A DNA stretch of 56,679 nt from contig CALXJY010000006.1 in assembly GCA_944388755.1 (NCBI GenBank), positions 1 to 56,679 of the forward strand. Direction: 5' to 3'. The DNA comes from an uncultured Clostridia bacterium. GTDB taxonomy: Bacteria > Bacillota > Clostridia > TANB77 > CAG-508. Positions 7,370 through 16,317 of this stretch are shown here, piece by piece (positions within the stretch are counted from its first letter, which is position 1; each line of letters starts with the position of its first letter). The notes below the pieces were generated by a model that had not been told where the DNA came from, did no database searches, and saw only the letters and a program-made list of their open reading frames with translations. The translations under genes and the position numbers were made by a program.

Positions 7370-8722
7370 TTAAAATTTTAATTTTTTTAATGTGTTTTCA
7401 TCAATACTATTCATCAATTTTTTCATTCCACCTTTGTTACTTTTTAATTGCTTCATCATTTTTTGTGTCATTTCAAAAGATTTTATGAATTTATTAATTT
7501 CTTGTACTGATGTTCCACTTCCTTTAGCAATTCTTTGTCTACGACTTCCATTTAATATTTTTATGTTTCGTTTTTCCTGTGTCGTCATAGAACATATAAT
7601 TGCCTCTATTTTTTCAAATTCTTTGTCATCTACTTTTAAATCTTTTATTCTATTCATACCTGGAATCATTTTTAGCAATGACGAAAAAGATCCCATTTTT
7701 TTTACTTGTCTTAGTTGTGCTAAATAGTCATCTAGATCGAGCTCTTTTTTTCTCATTTGTTTTTCCAGTTTTTCTGCTTGTTCTAAGTCAAAACTTTCTT
7801 CTGCTTTTTCTATCACAGATAGTATATCTCCCATACCTAGTATTCTTTGTGCCATCCTATCTGGGTGAAATACTTCTAAATCGCTTAATTTTTCTCCTGT
7901 TGCTGCAAATTTAATTGGTTTTCCTGTAACTTTTTTTACTGATAATGCTGCACCACCACGAGTATCACCATCTAGTTTTGTAAGTATTATTCCATCTATT
8001 CCAACCTCTTTGTTAAATGTATCTGCAACATTAACTGCTTCTTGTCCTGTCATTGAGTCTACAACTAATAAAATTTCATGTGGTTTTACTGATGATTTCA
8101 CATTTTTTAATTCTTGCATTAATTCTTCATCAATTTGTAGACGTCCTGCAGTATCTAGTATAATTACATCATTTAATTTTGATATTGCTATGTTTATTGC
8201 TTGTTTTGCTATATGTACTACATCTTTTGATTGTTCATTACTAAATACTGGTATATTTAATTGTTTTCCAACTACTTGTAATTGTTTTATGGCTGCTGGT
8301 CTATATATATCACATGCTACTAATAATGGTTTTTTACCTTGTTTTCTAAATAAATTTGCAAGTTTACCTGCTGTTGTTGTTTTTCCTGAGCCTTGAAGTC
8401 CCACTAGCATTATTATTGTAGGTGGATTTGGTGTAAAATCAACTCTGCTCTCTACACCTCCTAATAGTTCTACTAATTCGTCTTTTACTATTTTAACTAC
8501 TTGTTGTCCAGGTGTTAATGATTTTAATACATCTTGACCTAATGCTTTCTCTTGAATTGTATTAATAAATTCTTTTACTATTTTATAGTTTACATCTGCT
8601 TCAAGCAAAGCAAGCCTTACTTCTCTTAGCATTTCTTTTAAGTCTGATTCTGTTATTCTTGCTTTTCCCCTCATTTTTCTTGTTATTTCTTGCAGACGAC
8701 TAGATAATCCTTCAAAAGCCAT
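7370..8722 (-). CDS. ffh: Signal recognition particle GTPase Ffh
   Basis: Ffh binds signal sequences of nascent membrane and secreted proteins and docks on FtsY. The 450-residue chain has the N domain, the G domain (GLQGSGKTT near residue 107, LDTAGRLQIDEEL, ILTKLDGDTRGG) and a methionine-rich M domain, with SRRQRIAKGSGTSVQEIN as the RNA-binding helix-turn-helix. A good ribosome site is present. It follows ylxM, its usual operon partner, by 53 nt. Confidence 0.98.
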   Translation of the reverse strand: MAFEGLSSRLQEITRKMRGKARITESDLKEMLREVRLALLEADVNYKIVKEFINTIQEKALGQDVLKSLTPGQQVVKIVKDELVELLGGVESRVDFTPNPPTIIMLVGLQGSGKTTTAGKLANLFRKQGKKPLLVACDIYRPAAIKQLQVVGKQLNIPVFSNEQSKDVVHIAKQAINIAISKLNDVIILDTAGRLQIDEELMQELKNVKSSVKPHEILLVVDSMTGQEAVNVADTFNKEVGIDGIILTKLDGDTRGGAALSVKKVTGKPIKFAATGEKLSDLEVFHPDRMAQRILGMGDILSVIEKAEESFDLEQAEKLEKQMRKKELDLDDYLAQLRQVKKMGSFSSLLKMIPGMNRIKDLKVDDKEFEKIEAIICSMTTQEKRNIKILNGSRRQRIAKGSGTSVQEINKFIKSFEMTQKMMKQLKSNKGGMKKLMNSIDENTLKKLKF

Positions 8723-8775
8723 ATTTATTCTCCTTTGCTTTTTTAGATATTTACTTTAATTTACTAATTTTGTAT

Positions 8776-9154
8776 TTAAAGTAAGCAATTTAATTCTTTT
8801 TTTACATCTTCCAAGATATGTGCTATTTTTTTATCTGAATATTCTTTTTGTATTTTACTTATTTCTAGTAAAGCTTTATTTATTTTCTTTTCTTGTTTTA
8901 ATGTCCTTTCCATAAATGTAAGCTTTTCTTCGTACTGGAAAAGTTTTTTCTCTCCTTTCTTTATTATATCTCTTACTGCTTGTCTTGTTATATTGTTATT
9001 TTCTGCTATTTCAGATAGAGATAAATCATTATTGCAGTAATCATTTATGAATTCATATTGTTTTCCGAGTTAGTAGTTTTCCATAATATTCACATAATAA
9101 GCTCATTGTTATTTTATTTTGTAATTCATTATTCTCTTCTTTTTTTTCACTCAT
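8776..9154 (-). pseudogene. ylxM: ylxM, SRP-associated helix-turn-helix protein, frameshifted
   Basis: YlxM family proteins bind near Ffh and regulate the SRP pathway. From the ATG at 9154 the frame reads MSEKKEENNELQNKITMSLL, then CEYYGKLLTRKTI and stops. One base less restores KQYEFINDYCNNDLSLSEIA, ITRQAVRDIIKKGEKKLFQY and an end at 8776, which is the full YlxM pattern. The extra base is either an A in the run at 9061-9064 or the C in ACTCGGAA just before it. Position upstream of ffh supports identity. A real mutation or an assembly error could explain it. Confidence 0.85.
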
Positions 9155-9270
9155 AAATTTTTACCTCTTTTTTTGTAATGCAAATATACTTTACACTATA
9201 TTTTTAGTTTTGTCAAGTGTTTTTTGAAATATCATCTATTTTTTTTGATTTTTTGTAGTTATAATTTTGA

Positions 9271-9948
9271 TTAAGATACCTCTTTTGCATTAGAATATAT
9301 TTCTTTTAATTTTGAATCAGGATAATATTTATCAAAAAATATGTCAATCTCTCCTTTAGGTTGTATGTTTTTTCTTCTCTCTAAGTGTCTTATTCCGGCT
9401 AAACCTGAAATAGTAATATCAAATATAATAAATATGGCACATAAGACTGTAATAATTTTAAAAGTTTTATATTTATATCCAATATCTAATTTATTTATAT
9501 GTGGAAGTATATATTTTATAAACAATATTCCTCCAATGCCCCAATATATACAATGTAATAAGCTTGTCCTACCATTTATGTTTAATGGTAGATTTTTATA
9601 ATCCCAAGATATAGTTCCAAACCAGGTTTCTTGCATGTAAGAAAATACATATTCTATTATTCCTCCTAGTAACATCGTTATAAAAAATATCTTTGTATAA
9701 TTCTTCTTTTTTATGTTTGAAATAACTAAATAATATGCTACAAGCCCTACACCATATACTTGTATAAATGGTCCAAACAATAGTCCTTGCCTTGATACGT
9801 AATGGTTATTTTGCACTAATCCTACAATTGTTTCAATAATATATCCTAAAACACTACCAATTATAAATATCCAAAAAATTTTTGTAATTTTTTGGAGTAT
9901 TCCTTGTTTATCTGTTTCTATAATGTTTAGACTTTCTACTTTTTTCAT
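9271..9948 (-). CDS. CmpB-type putative ABC transporter membrane protein (PF06541-like)
   Basis: The 225-residue integral membrane protein has about five hydrophobic segments. It contains motifs typical of the family once called putative ABC-transporter type IV: GYIIETI, SRQGLLFGPFIQVYGVG, GGIIEYVFSYMQETWFG and WDYKNLPLNINGR. No ATPase partner is adjacent, and the biochemical role of the family is not established. It stands alone between larC and ylxM, with its own ribosome site (GAGGTG). Confidence 0.75.
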   Translation of the reverse strand: MKKVESLNIIETDKQGILQKITKIFWIFIIGSVLGYIIETIVGLVQNNHYVSRQGLLFGPFIQVYGVGLVAYYLVISNIKKKNYTKIFFITMLLGGIIEYVFSYMQETWFGTISWDYKNLPLNINGRTSLLHCIYWGIGGILFIKYILPHINKLDIGYKYKTFKIITVLCAIFIIFDITISGLAGIRHLERRKNIQPKGEIDIFFDKYYPDSKLKEIYSNAKEVS

Positions 9949-10052
9949 TTTTTACACCTCAAAATTATTATAATATTAGTTTCTTATAATTATTTTGAGT
10001 CTTTCTTAATTTTCTATGAATTTTATTTTCATTTGTAATTTTCTTTCGGTAT

Positions 10053-11261
10053 TTAGATATTTTTAAATTCTTCTAACTTATATAATTCTTTTAAAGGAAT
10101 ATTATTTTTTTCAGCTAGTTCTTTTATACTCTCATATTCAGGATAAATATATATTTTGCCATTACTTGTTACTTTTTTTGCTTTTAATTTACCATATTTA
10201 GTATCTATTTCTATTAATTCTCTTTCAAGTTCTGTACGAAATTCAAAGCAATACCTAATTCCTATTGTTGTAGTTTCTCTAAACATTATATTTTGTAATT
10301 TGTATATATCTTCTTTTTTACAAGCAACTGTTAATTTATACGCTGGTCTTCCTTTTTTCATAAAAATTGGTGTGTAAAATACGTCTAATGCTCCGTTTTG
10401 AAATAATTTTTCACAAGTATATCCTAATATTTCTCCAGAGCAGTCATCTACATTTGTTTCCATTATAACAAAATTTTCATTTGGTTTTTCCATATCTCCA
10501 TAATATACTTTTAATATATTCGGAATTTTTAAATCTTTATAACCTGCTCCCCAACCTATTTTTTCTGTTGTCATTACAGGTAAAGTTGTAAATTCATCTG
10601 CAAGTTCTGCTATAATTGCTGCACCTGTTGGTGTAACTAATTCTGTATCAACATCTATTTGTCTAAATTTAACACTTGCTCCTGCAAAAATTTCACTTGT
10701 TGCAGGTACTGGAACTGACATAATTCCATGGGCACATTCTATAAAGCCATATCCGTCATTTACAACACTAGAAATAATCTTATTTGGATTTATCTTCTTA
10801 ATTAAAATTGCTGTTCCTACAATATCTACAATTGAATCTATTGCTCCTACTTCGTGAAAATGTACTTCATTTAATGGTTTATTATGAACTTTACTTTCTG
10901 CTTTTGCTACTCTTAAAAATATTCTTTTTGCTAAATTTTTTACATCATCATTTAAAGAACTTTCATCAATTATTTTATTAACATCATCTAAATTTCTATG
11001 CTCGTGATGATGGTGTTCGTGGTAATGCTCATGTTCTTCATGTTCATGGTCGTGATGATGTTCGTGTTCTAAAATTACATCAACATAAGTACCTGTTATT
11101 CCGTTTTTTACTTTTTTAGAAATTTCTATTTTATAACCATCAACATTTAATTTTTTTAATTCATTTATCAAGTAATTATTATCACCTATTATTTCTGTTA
11201 ATGCTCCAAGTGCCATGTTTCCACTAATACCACTTGAACAGTCAAAGTATAATATTTTCAA
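10053..11261 (-). CDS. larC: LarC, nickel insertion protein for nickel-pincer cofactor
   Basis: LarC inserts nickel into the pyridinium-dithiocarboxylate precursor to make the NPN cofactor of LarA-type racemases. The 402-residue chain starts ILYFDCSSGISGNMALGAL and includes AHGIMSVPVPATSEIF and FVIMETNVDDCSGEILGY. Residues 65-90 are a histidine-rich stretch suited to nickel binding. The frame is continuous, unlike the Lactobacillus gene, where LarC1 and LarC2 are joined by frameshifting. It starts with TTG at 11261, seven bases after AGGGGG, and lies 1 nt beyond the DUF362 stop. No larA, larB or larE is in this window. Confidence 0.92.
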   Translation of the reverse strand: MKILYFDCSSGISGNMALGALTEIIGDNNYLINELKKLNVDGYKIEISKKVKNGITGTYVDVILEHEHHHDHEHEEHEHYHEHHHHEHRNLDDVNKIIDESSLNDDVKNLAKRIFLRVAKAESKVHNKPLNEVHFHEVGAIDSIVDIVGTAILIKKINPNKIISSVVNDGYGFIECAHGIMSVPVPATSEIFAGASVKFRQIDVDTELVTPTGAAIIAELADEFTTLPVMTTEKIGWGAGYKDLKIPNILKVYYGDMEKPNENFVIMETNVDDCSGEILGYTCEKLFQNGALDVFYTPIFMKKGRPAYKLTVACKKEDIYKLQNIMFRETTTIGIRYCFEFRTELERELIEIDTKYGKLKAKKVTSNGKIYIYPEYESIKELAEKNNIPLKELYKLEEFKNI

Positions 11262-11262
11262 A

Positions 11263-12147
11263 TTAATCCCCCTTTATTAATTCATATTCTCTTGTTCCAA
11301 TTCCTAGTTCTGTTGCTGCTTCTACTGTATGAACACCATGTAAAGATTCTATTCTTTTTATTAAAATGTCTTTTCCTGGATCTTCTGAATTATACACAAG
11401 ATCTAAACAAGCCTGGTCTATTGCAACTGGATCTAATGATGCTAAAATTCCTATATCTTTCATACATGGTAGCGATGCATTTCCATCACAATCACAGTCT
11501 TTTGATATATTTTTCATAACATTTATAAATGCTATATTTCCTTTAAAATAGTTTACGACTGATTCTGCTGCATCTGCCATTGCCTCTAAAAATCTGTCTT
11601 GTTCTGGCAAATTGTCAAATAATTTAGTTTGGTCATCTGTTGCTCCAGCAGTATGAATTAAAGTTTTTCCTGCTGATGAACCACATCCTATAGATAATTG
11701 TTTTAATGCTCCACCATAACCTCCCATTGCGTGTCCTTTAAAATGTGACAATACAAGCATTGAATCATAATTTTCTAAATTTTTTCCAACATAATTTTTC
11801 TTTAAAACTTTTCCATTTGGAATATCTAATACCAAATCAGGTCCTTCTCTATCTAATAAATCAAAATTAAAATATTTGTCCCATTCATGTTCTTTGATAA
11901 GTTGTAAATGTTTTTCTGTATGGTTTCTTGCTCCCTCATATGCTGTATTACATTCTACAACTGTTCCCTTAACATAATCAACCATATCTTTTACAAATTC
12001 TGGTCTTAAATAATTTTGGTTTCCTTTTTCTCCTGAATGCATTTTTACTGCAACTTTTCCTGGTAATTCTTTACCTAGTGTTTTAAACATTTTTACAATA
12101 TTTTTTGGTGTGATTTCCTTACTAAAATAAACTTTTGATTTTTCCAT
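11263..12147 (-). CDS. DUF362 family protein
   Basis: The 294-residue protein begins MEKSKVYFSKEITPKNIVK; AAGGAGG precedes the ATG at 12147. Landmarks of DUF362 include GKVAVKMHSGEKGN, VLSHFKGHAMGGYGGALKQL and ASLDPVAIDQACLDLV. Many members carry a 4Fe-4S ferredoxin insert; this one has only a short Cys cluster (KDCDCDGNASLPC), which could still bind metal. The biochemical function of the family is unsettled. Coupling to larC (1-nt gap) and following a flavodoxin suggests a redox or metal-related task. No signal peptide. Confidence 0.8.
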   Translation of the reverse strand: MEKSKVYFSKEITPKNIVKMFKTLGKELPGKVAVKMHSGEKGNQNYLRPEFVKDMVDYVKGTVVECNTAYEGARNHTEKHLQLIKEHEWDKYFNFDLLDREGPDLVLDIPNGKVLKKNYVGKNLENYDSMLVLSHFKGHAMGGYGGALKQLSIGCGSSAGKTLIHTAGATDDQTKLFDNLPEQDRFLEAMADAAESVVNYFKGNIAFINVMKNISKDCDCDGNASLPCMKDIGILASLDPVAIDQACLDLVYNSEDPGKDILIKRIESLHGVHTVEAATELGIGTREYELIKGD

Positions 12148-12167
12148 AATCAATTCCTCCTTAAAAA

Positions 12168-12635
12168 TTAATTTATCCAATTTGTTAAATCTTCGTCATT
12201 TTCTCTTCCTGTTAATCTTTTTCCCTCTTTCCAATTATAGCTTGGATATGTTTTTCTTAAATCATTTTCAGCATAACTCATACCTGAACCACCTGAAGTA
12301 CAAAATGGTATTAATGTTTTTCCTGTAAAATCTTTGCTTTCAATAAAAGTATTTACAATTGTTGGGCAGACTCCCCACCAAATAGGAAATCCTATTAAAA
12401 TAGTGTCATAACTACTTATATCTAAACTATTTTCTTTCATTTTTGGTCTAAAAGTTTTATTCTGCATCTCGATTGATGACCTACTTTGTTTATTTGTCCA
12501 GTCTAAATCTTCTGATGTATATTTTTGTATTGGCTCAATTTCAAATAAATCCCCATTAACTGCTTTTGCAATTTTTTCTGCAACTCTTTTTGTGACACCA
12601 CTTGCTGAAAAGTAACTTACTAAAACTTTGCTCAT
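12168..12635 (-). CDS. Soluble flavodoxin
   Basis: A 155-residue flavodoxin-fold protein that should bind FMN and carry electrons in the cytosol. The phosphate loop is SYFSASGVTKRVAEKIAKA and the flavin-contacting loops are IGFPIWWGVCPTIV and PFCTSGGSGMSYAENDLRK. These are typical of the longer Flavodoxin_4 family, which often accompanies quinone or azo-type reductases. It is followed 20 nt later by the DUF362 gene. The same fold occurs in the membrane-anchored protein at 13604-14320. Confidence 0.88.
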   Translation of the reverse strand: MSKVLVSYFSASGVTKRVAEKIAKAVNGDLFEIEPIQKYTSEDLDWTNKQSRSSIEMQNKTFRPKMKENSLDISSYDTILIGFPIWWGVCPTIVNTFIESKDFTGKTLIPFCTSGGSGMSYAENDLRKTYPSYNWKEGKRLTGRENDEDLTNWIN

Positions 12636-12663
12636 TATAAATTCCCCCCATCTTAAAATAGAA

Positions 12664-12960
12664 TTAATTTTCCTTTTCTACAAATTGCTCTACTCTCATA
12701 CGAAGATGATATTTATCTCTTAATTTTGCTATTTCTTTCATCATAGGAGATTTATGATGTTCATCTAATGCTTCCTTGCTTTCCCATCTATCTATTAAAA
12801 GGAGTGTTTCTGGATCATCCATTGGAAAGAAATAGTTATATCTTAAATTTCCTTTTTCAGCTCTTACTCTACCTACTATTCCACTTGAAACCATTTCTTC
12901 TGCAAATTCTTTAGCTGTTCCATTTTCTCCTGTATAATATATATTAATTGTTAAACTCAT
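12664..12960 (-). CDS. ABM-domain (antibiotic biosynthesis monooxygenase) protein
   Basis: The 98-residue protein has the short ferredoxin-like ABM fold: MSLTINIYYTGENGTAKEFA, then YNYFFPMDDPETLLLIDRWE and DEHHKSPMMKEIAKLRDKYH. The ATG at 12960 follows GAGGGATTTAAT; a longer frame to 13011 overlaps the preceding gene. ABM proteins include quinol monooxygenases and haem-degrading enzymes as well as members with no known reaction. Its place among flavin and haem genes fits a small-molecule redox role, which is an inference. Confidence 0.8.
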   Translation of the reverse strand: MSLTINIYYTGENGTAKEFAEEMVSSGIVGRVRAEKGNLRYNYFFPMDDPETLLLIDRWESKEALDEHHKSPMMKEIAKLRDKYHLRMRVEQFVEKEN

Positions 12961-12976
12961 ATTAAATCCCTCTTTT

Positions 12977-13579
12977 CTAATTAACTTTTTCGATAGTAAC
13001 TTCAAAATCATTATTCATATTTTCAAATATTTCTGTTCCACTTTCTATAGTTCCTAATTTATATAAGGAATTTGAATACCTAAAATCTTTATAAAACACT
13101 GATATATTTCCCCAAGGGGCATAATATGCAAAATCTCCTGTTTCTGGAGTATAACCAGAAGGTTGTCCTTCTGTACTTAGTTCATTTGGCAAGGTTGCAA
13201 TTTTTTCCGTACTATTAAAATCTTCAAATGTTAGTGTTAAAGGTAGCATTTCTAAAAAATCTCGACTTGCTTGATTATCTTCTAACTTTACAAATACTTC
13301 TTCATTTCCATTTACAGTTAATTTAATTCTTACATTTTCCAAAATTTCTTCATCTCCTTGAATTTGTGTATTTTGCTCTGTGCTTTCATTGTTGTTTTCT
13401 GTATTATTTTCTATACTACCAGTTAATAAATTTTGAGTATTTACATTTTGTTTTTCTCTTTGAATTAATATATCTTCTTGCCTTCCGAAATTATATACTA
13501 TTAAACCTATTATAATACCAACGATAATTACTACTAAAATTATTGCTATTGATACTGTTTTCTTATTTATTCTTTTCAT
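12977..13579 (-). CDS. Membrane-anchored cyclophilin-like domain protein
   Basis: Residues 8-29 form one transmembrane helix. A 45-residue linker rich in Asn, Gln and Glu follows, then a cyclophilin-like barrel from about residue 82: IKLTVNGNEEVFVKLEDN, LPLTLTFEDFN, GQPSGYTPETGDFAYYAPWG. This family usually occurs beside flavodoxins and reductases and has no proven isomerase activity. The anchor and linker mirror those of the flavodoxin at 13604-14320 and the fragment at 16301-16612. With Lys and Arg before the helix, the domain is predicted to face outside. Confidence 0.82.
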   Translation of the reverse strand: MKRINKKTVSIAIILVVIIVGIIIGLIVYNFGRQEDILIQREKQNVNTQNLLTGSIENNTENNNESTEQNTQIQGDEEILENVRIKLTVNGNEEVFVKLEDNQASRDFLEMLPLTLTFEDFNSTEKIATLPNELSTEGQPSGYTPETGDFAYYAPWGNISVFYKDFRYSNSLYKLGTIESGTEIFENMNNDFEVTIEKVN

Positions 13580-13603
13580 ACTTTATTACTTCCTTATTAC
13601 CTA

Positions 13604-14320
13604 TTAAAAACCAATTTGAGATAACCAATTATTTACTGTGCTTTGTGAATTTCTGCTACTACTTCCACTTACTGCTAGTCCTTCTGTTACTGTTGCATTT
13701 GGTTCTTCATTTTGTATTGTTCGTGGTGTCCCAGAAAGTCCTGATCCTCCTGATGTGCAGAATGGTGCTATTGTTTTTCCTGATAAATCATACTCATCTA
13801 AAAATGAATATATAATCATTGGCATATCTCCCCACCAATTTGGATAACCTAAGAAAATTGTGTCATATTCATCAATATTATCAATTTGAGTAGCAATTTC
13901 TGGTCTTGCATCATTTCTTTGTTCTTCTTGTGCTACATCTAATAATGTATTATAGTCATCTATATATGCATTTACTGGCTCTAATTTTATAATATCTCCA
14001 CCTACTGCTTCATGTATGAAATGTGCAACATTTTCAGTATTTCCTGTGTGTGAAAAATATACAACTAATGTTCTTCCTGTTTCTTCTATTTGTGGTTCTT
14101 CGTTTGTAACTTCATTTGAGTTTGACACAGCATTTTGATTCATATTATTTTCATCTCCTGCATTTTCTAAATTTGTAGAATTTTGTTCTACATTATTTCT
14201 TGTTTTGTTTGTATTTGCCAATTCTTGATTATTATTATTTGAAGTAACCATATAAGCTATTATTCCTAATATTGCAAGTATTATTATTGCAACAATTAAA
14301 ACTACTATTTTTTTATTCAT
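13604..14320 (-). CDS. Membrane-anchored flavodoxin
   Basis: The N-terminus is a single helix (MNKKIVVLIVAIIILAILG). An Asn/Glu-rich linker runs to about residue 82, then comes a complete flavodoxin domain: VVYFSHTGNTENVAHFIHEA, FLGYPNWWGDMPMIIYSF and PFCTSGGSGLSGTPR. Flavodoxins are normally cytosolic; the positive N-terminus ahead of the helix predicts that this one lies outside the membrane. It would then need exported FMN and an electron donor in the membrane, for which the nearby DUF4405 protein is a candidate. Topology is inferred, not seen. Confidence 0.85.
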   Translation of the reverse strand: MNKKIVVLIVAIIILAILGIIAYMVTSNNNNQELANTNKTRNNVEQNSTNLENAGDENNMNQNAVSNSNEVTNEEPQIEETGRTLVVYFSHTGNTENVAHFIHEAVGGDIIKLEPVNAYIDDYNTLLDVAQEEQRNDARPEIATQIDNIDEYDTIFLGYPNWWGDMPMIIYSFLDEYDLSGKTIAPFCTSGGSGLSGTPRTIQNEEPNATVTEGLAVSGSSSRNSQSTVNNWLSQIGF

Positions 14321-14333
14321 CCTATTTTTCCTC

Positions 14334-14759
14334 CTAACCTAACTTATTGTATTCCTCATCAGTAACTTCTTCACACCACTCATTTTTTGTATCTTCTCCT
14401 GGTACTTCTATTGCAATATGTGAAAACCAACTGTCTTTTTTTGCGCCGTGCCAATGTTTTACATTTGCAGGAATTACTATTACTTTTCCTGGCTCTAAAC
14501 TTACTGCTTCTTTTCCTTCTTCTTGATACCAGCCATGACCTGCTGTGCATATTAAAATTTGTCCTCCATTTTTACTTGCGTGATGTATATGCCAATTATT
14601 TCTACAGCCTGGCTCAAATGTTACATTTGCTAAAAATATTGGACTTGTATTATCTACTAATGGATTTAGATAACTATTTCCTACAAAATACTTAGCAAAC
14701 GCATCATTTGGATTACCCTTTCCGAACATATTTACTTTTTCAAATTCTTTTTCTTCCAT
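14334..14759 (-). CDS. Cupin-domain protein
   Basis: A 141-residue single-domain cupin. Metal-binding motif one contains NWHIHHASKNGGQ (His57, His59 and a downstream Gln), and motif two contains PANVKHWHG (His102 or His104). Cupins of this type accompany carboxymuconolactone decarboxylase-like proteins, as here, where the CMD gene is 34 nt upstream. The reaction is not known. A good AAAGGAG site precedes the ATG. Confidence 0.88.
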   Translation of the reverse strand: MEEKEFEKVNMFGKGNPNDAFAKYFVGNSYLNPLVDNTSPIFLANVTFEPGCRNNWHIHHASKNGGQILICTAGHGWYQEEGKEAVSLEPGKVIVIPANVKHWHGAKKDSWFSHIAIEVPGEDTKNEWCEEVTDEEYNKLG

Positions 14760-14792
14760 AATCTACATTCTCCTTTTCTTATTTTAAATTTT

Positions 14793-15539
14793 TTATTCTG
14801 GTATTACTTGATTGATACAACTAATTGCATTTAAACTTCTTGGATAACCTATATAAGGCAAAAGTGCTGTTACTGTATTTAATAATGTTTGCTTATCATT
14901 TCCCACATTTACATTTCCTACAATATGCCCTTTTACTTGTGGCTCACAACCACCTTGTGATATTAGTATTGAAAATGTAATTAACTCTCTTTTTTTAACA
15001 TCTAAACCATTTCTTGTATAGAAATCACCAAAACAGTTATCTGATAAGAATTTTTGTATATGCACTTGATTCTTTGGAGAATTTTTATAATTGTTATCTA
15101 TTGTTTCTCCAAATATTGATTTTTGTACTTCTAGTCCTTTATCAAATCTATCTTCTATTGTAGTTGTTCCTTGCTTTTCTAATGGTAATTCAATTCCTCT
15201 TTCTTTAAAAATTCTATTTGTAGGTTCTAATAAATCTAAAACTTTTAAAATACCAACATAAGGAACTGATTGATATAGAATTTCTTTAATTTCAACTGGT
15301 GATACTCCGACATTTAATGCTGAATTTACAAATACTTCATACATCTTTTTTGTTTGTGTAGCAATAGTTGCTGCTAGTATTACCATTTGTCTTGTTCTTT
15401 TATCCAAATTGTCTTGTTCTTGTGCTTCATCTAGAGCAAAATTTAAAACAATTTCTTTTAGTTCCTCATCTTCCTTACTAAATTCAATATTTTTAAATAA
15501 TTCTTCGTAATTTTCAATTGCTTTTTTTGTAACACTCAT
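14793..15539 (-). CDS. Carboxymuconolactone decarboxylase family protein, two domains
   Basis: The 248-residue protein consists of two tandem CMD/AhpD-like helical domains (about residues 30-115 and 140-240). The second has QGGCEPQVKGHIVGNVNVG, with a single Cys where peroxidase-type AhpD proteins have a CxxC pair; the first lacks Cys at that site. Classical AhpD chemistry is therefore unlikely. Paralogues are found with cupins and flavodoxins in anaerobes, as in this cluster. The ATG follows AAAGGAGG. Confidence 0.87.
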   Translation of the reverse strand: MSVTKKAIENYEELFKNIEFSKEDEELKEIVLNFALDEAQEQDNLDKRTRQMVILAATIATQTKKMYEVFVNSALNVGVSPVEIKEILYQSVPYVGILKVLDLLEPTNRIFKERGIELPLEKQGTTTIEDRFDKGLEVQKSIFGETIDNNYKNSPKNQVHIQKFLSDNCFGDFYTRNGLDVKKRELITFSILISQGGCEPQVKGHIVGNVNVGNDKQTLLNTVTALLPYIGYPRSLNAISCINQVIPE

Positions 15540-15543
15540 TGTT

Positions 15544-16317
15544 TTAAACCTCCTTTACATTATTTTTATTTTTTACCTTCTTTATCAAATTGAAGATAAT
15601 ATAAATAATAAGTGAAATTGCAAGTAAAATTGCTATATATTTTAAATAAAATGATCTTGTACTTTGTTCATAGTCAAAAAACTTAAAGTCTACCAATAAA
15701 AACATTTCTTCCCATAATCGTAATGATATAAATGAATATATACCAAAACATATTAAAAGTAATAATATAAAATAATATACATATTCAAATGTACTATTTT
15801 TCATTTTTGTATTTAATTCATTCATTATTCCTGTTATATGAAGTCCTACATGAATTGCCATTAGCACAAATCCCCACGAAGTCGAAATCATGTGCAAACT
15901 TCTTCCAAACATAGTTGTTTTAATATTTAAAAATTCAAATACATCTGATGAAATCATTATTCCACTTATCATCATTCCTATCATTGCTATAAACAGCAAA
16001 AGATTTATAACAATGTGGAATATCCTTTGAAAATTGTGTTTTCCCTTAAATATGCTCTTATACCATTTTATATTTAAAATATTATGTATGATAAATAATA
16101 CAAATGTTATTGTTCCTAGTATTTCGTGAACTGTATTATCTGTATTGTCTGCATTTCTTACCACTCTAAAACCTATATTATTCATCTTTTGAGTTGGTGT
16201 TGTTGAAGCTCTATATGCTGACCTTAAATGTTTTGCATAATCATTCCAACTTCCACCTCTATTCACTTTTAATGTCCCAGTTTCTGCTCCAGTAGGGTTA
16301 TTAGTATTTTTCTCCAT
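15544..16317 (-). CDS. SUMF1-like tail fused to DUF4405 haem membrane domain
   Basis: Residues 1-55 are the end of a formylglycine-generating-enzyme-like (SUMF1) domain: NRGGSWNDYAKHLRSAYRAS and MNNIGFRVVRNA. From residue 60 there are about five transmembrane helices with the DUF4405 pattern: VHEILG, FIIHNILN, GRSLHMISTSW and MAIHVGLHITGI, where the His residues are likely haem b ligands. DUF4405 proteins are associated with electron transfer across the membrane. The two active-site Cys of true FGE are absent. There is no proper ribosome site before this ATG. The frame is best read as the second half of a broken gene whose first half is 16301-16612. Confidence 0.75.
   Translation of the reverse strand: MEKNTNNPTGAETGTLKVNRGGSWNDYAKHLRSAYRASTTPTQKMNNIGFRVVRNADNTDNTVHEILGTITFVLFIIHNILNIKWYKSIFKGKHNFQRIFHIVINLLLFIAMIGMMISGIMISSDVFEFLNIKTTMFGRSLHMISTSWGFVLMAIHVGLHITGIMNELNTKMKNSTFEYVYYFILLLLICFGIYSFISLRLWEEMFLLVDFKFFDYEQSTRSFYLKYIAILLAISLIIYIIFNLIKKVKNKNNVKEV

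Noticed and set aside
8776..9154. Programmed ribosomal frameshift in ylxM
   Set aside because: There is no slippery heptamer with a following pseudoknot or an internal ribosome-like enhancer, and other genes in the window have similar one-base breaks. A mutation or sequence error is simpler.
14793..15539. AhpD-type alkyl hydroperoxidase activity
   Set aside because: The CxxC pair is missing; only a single Cys remains in QGGCEPQ.
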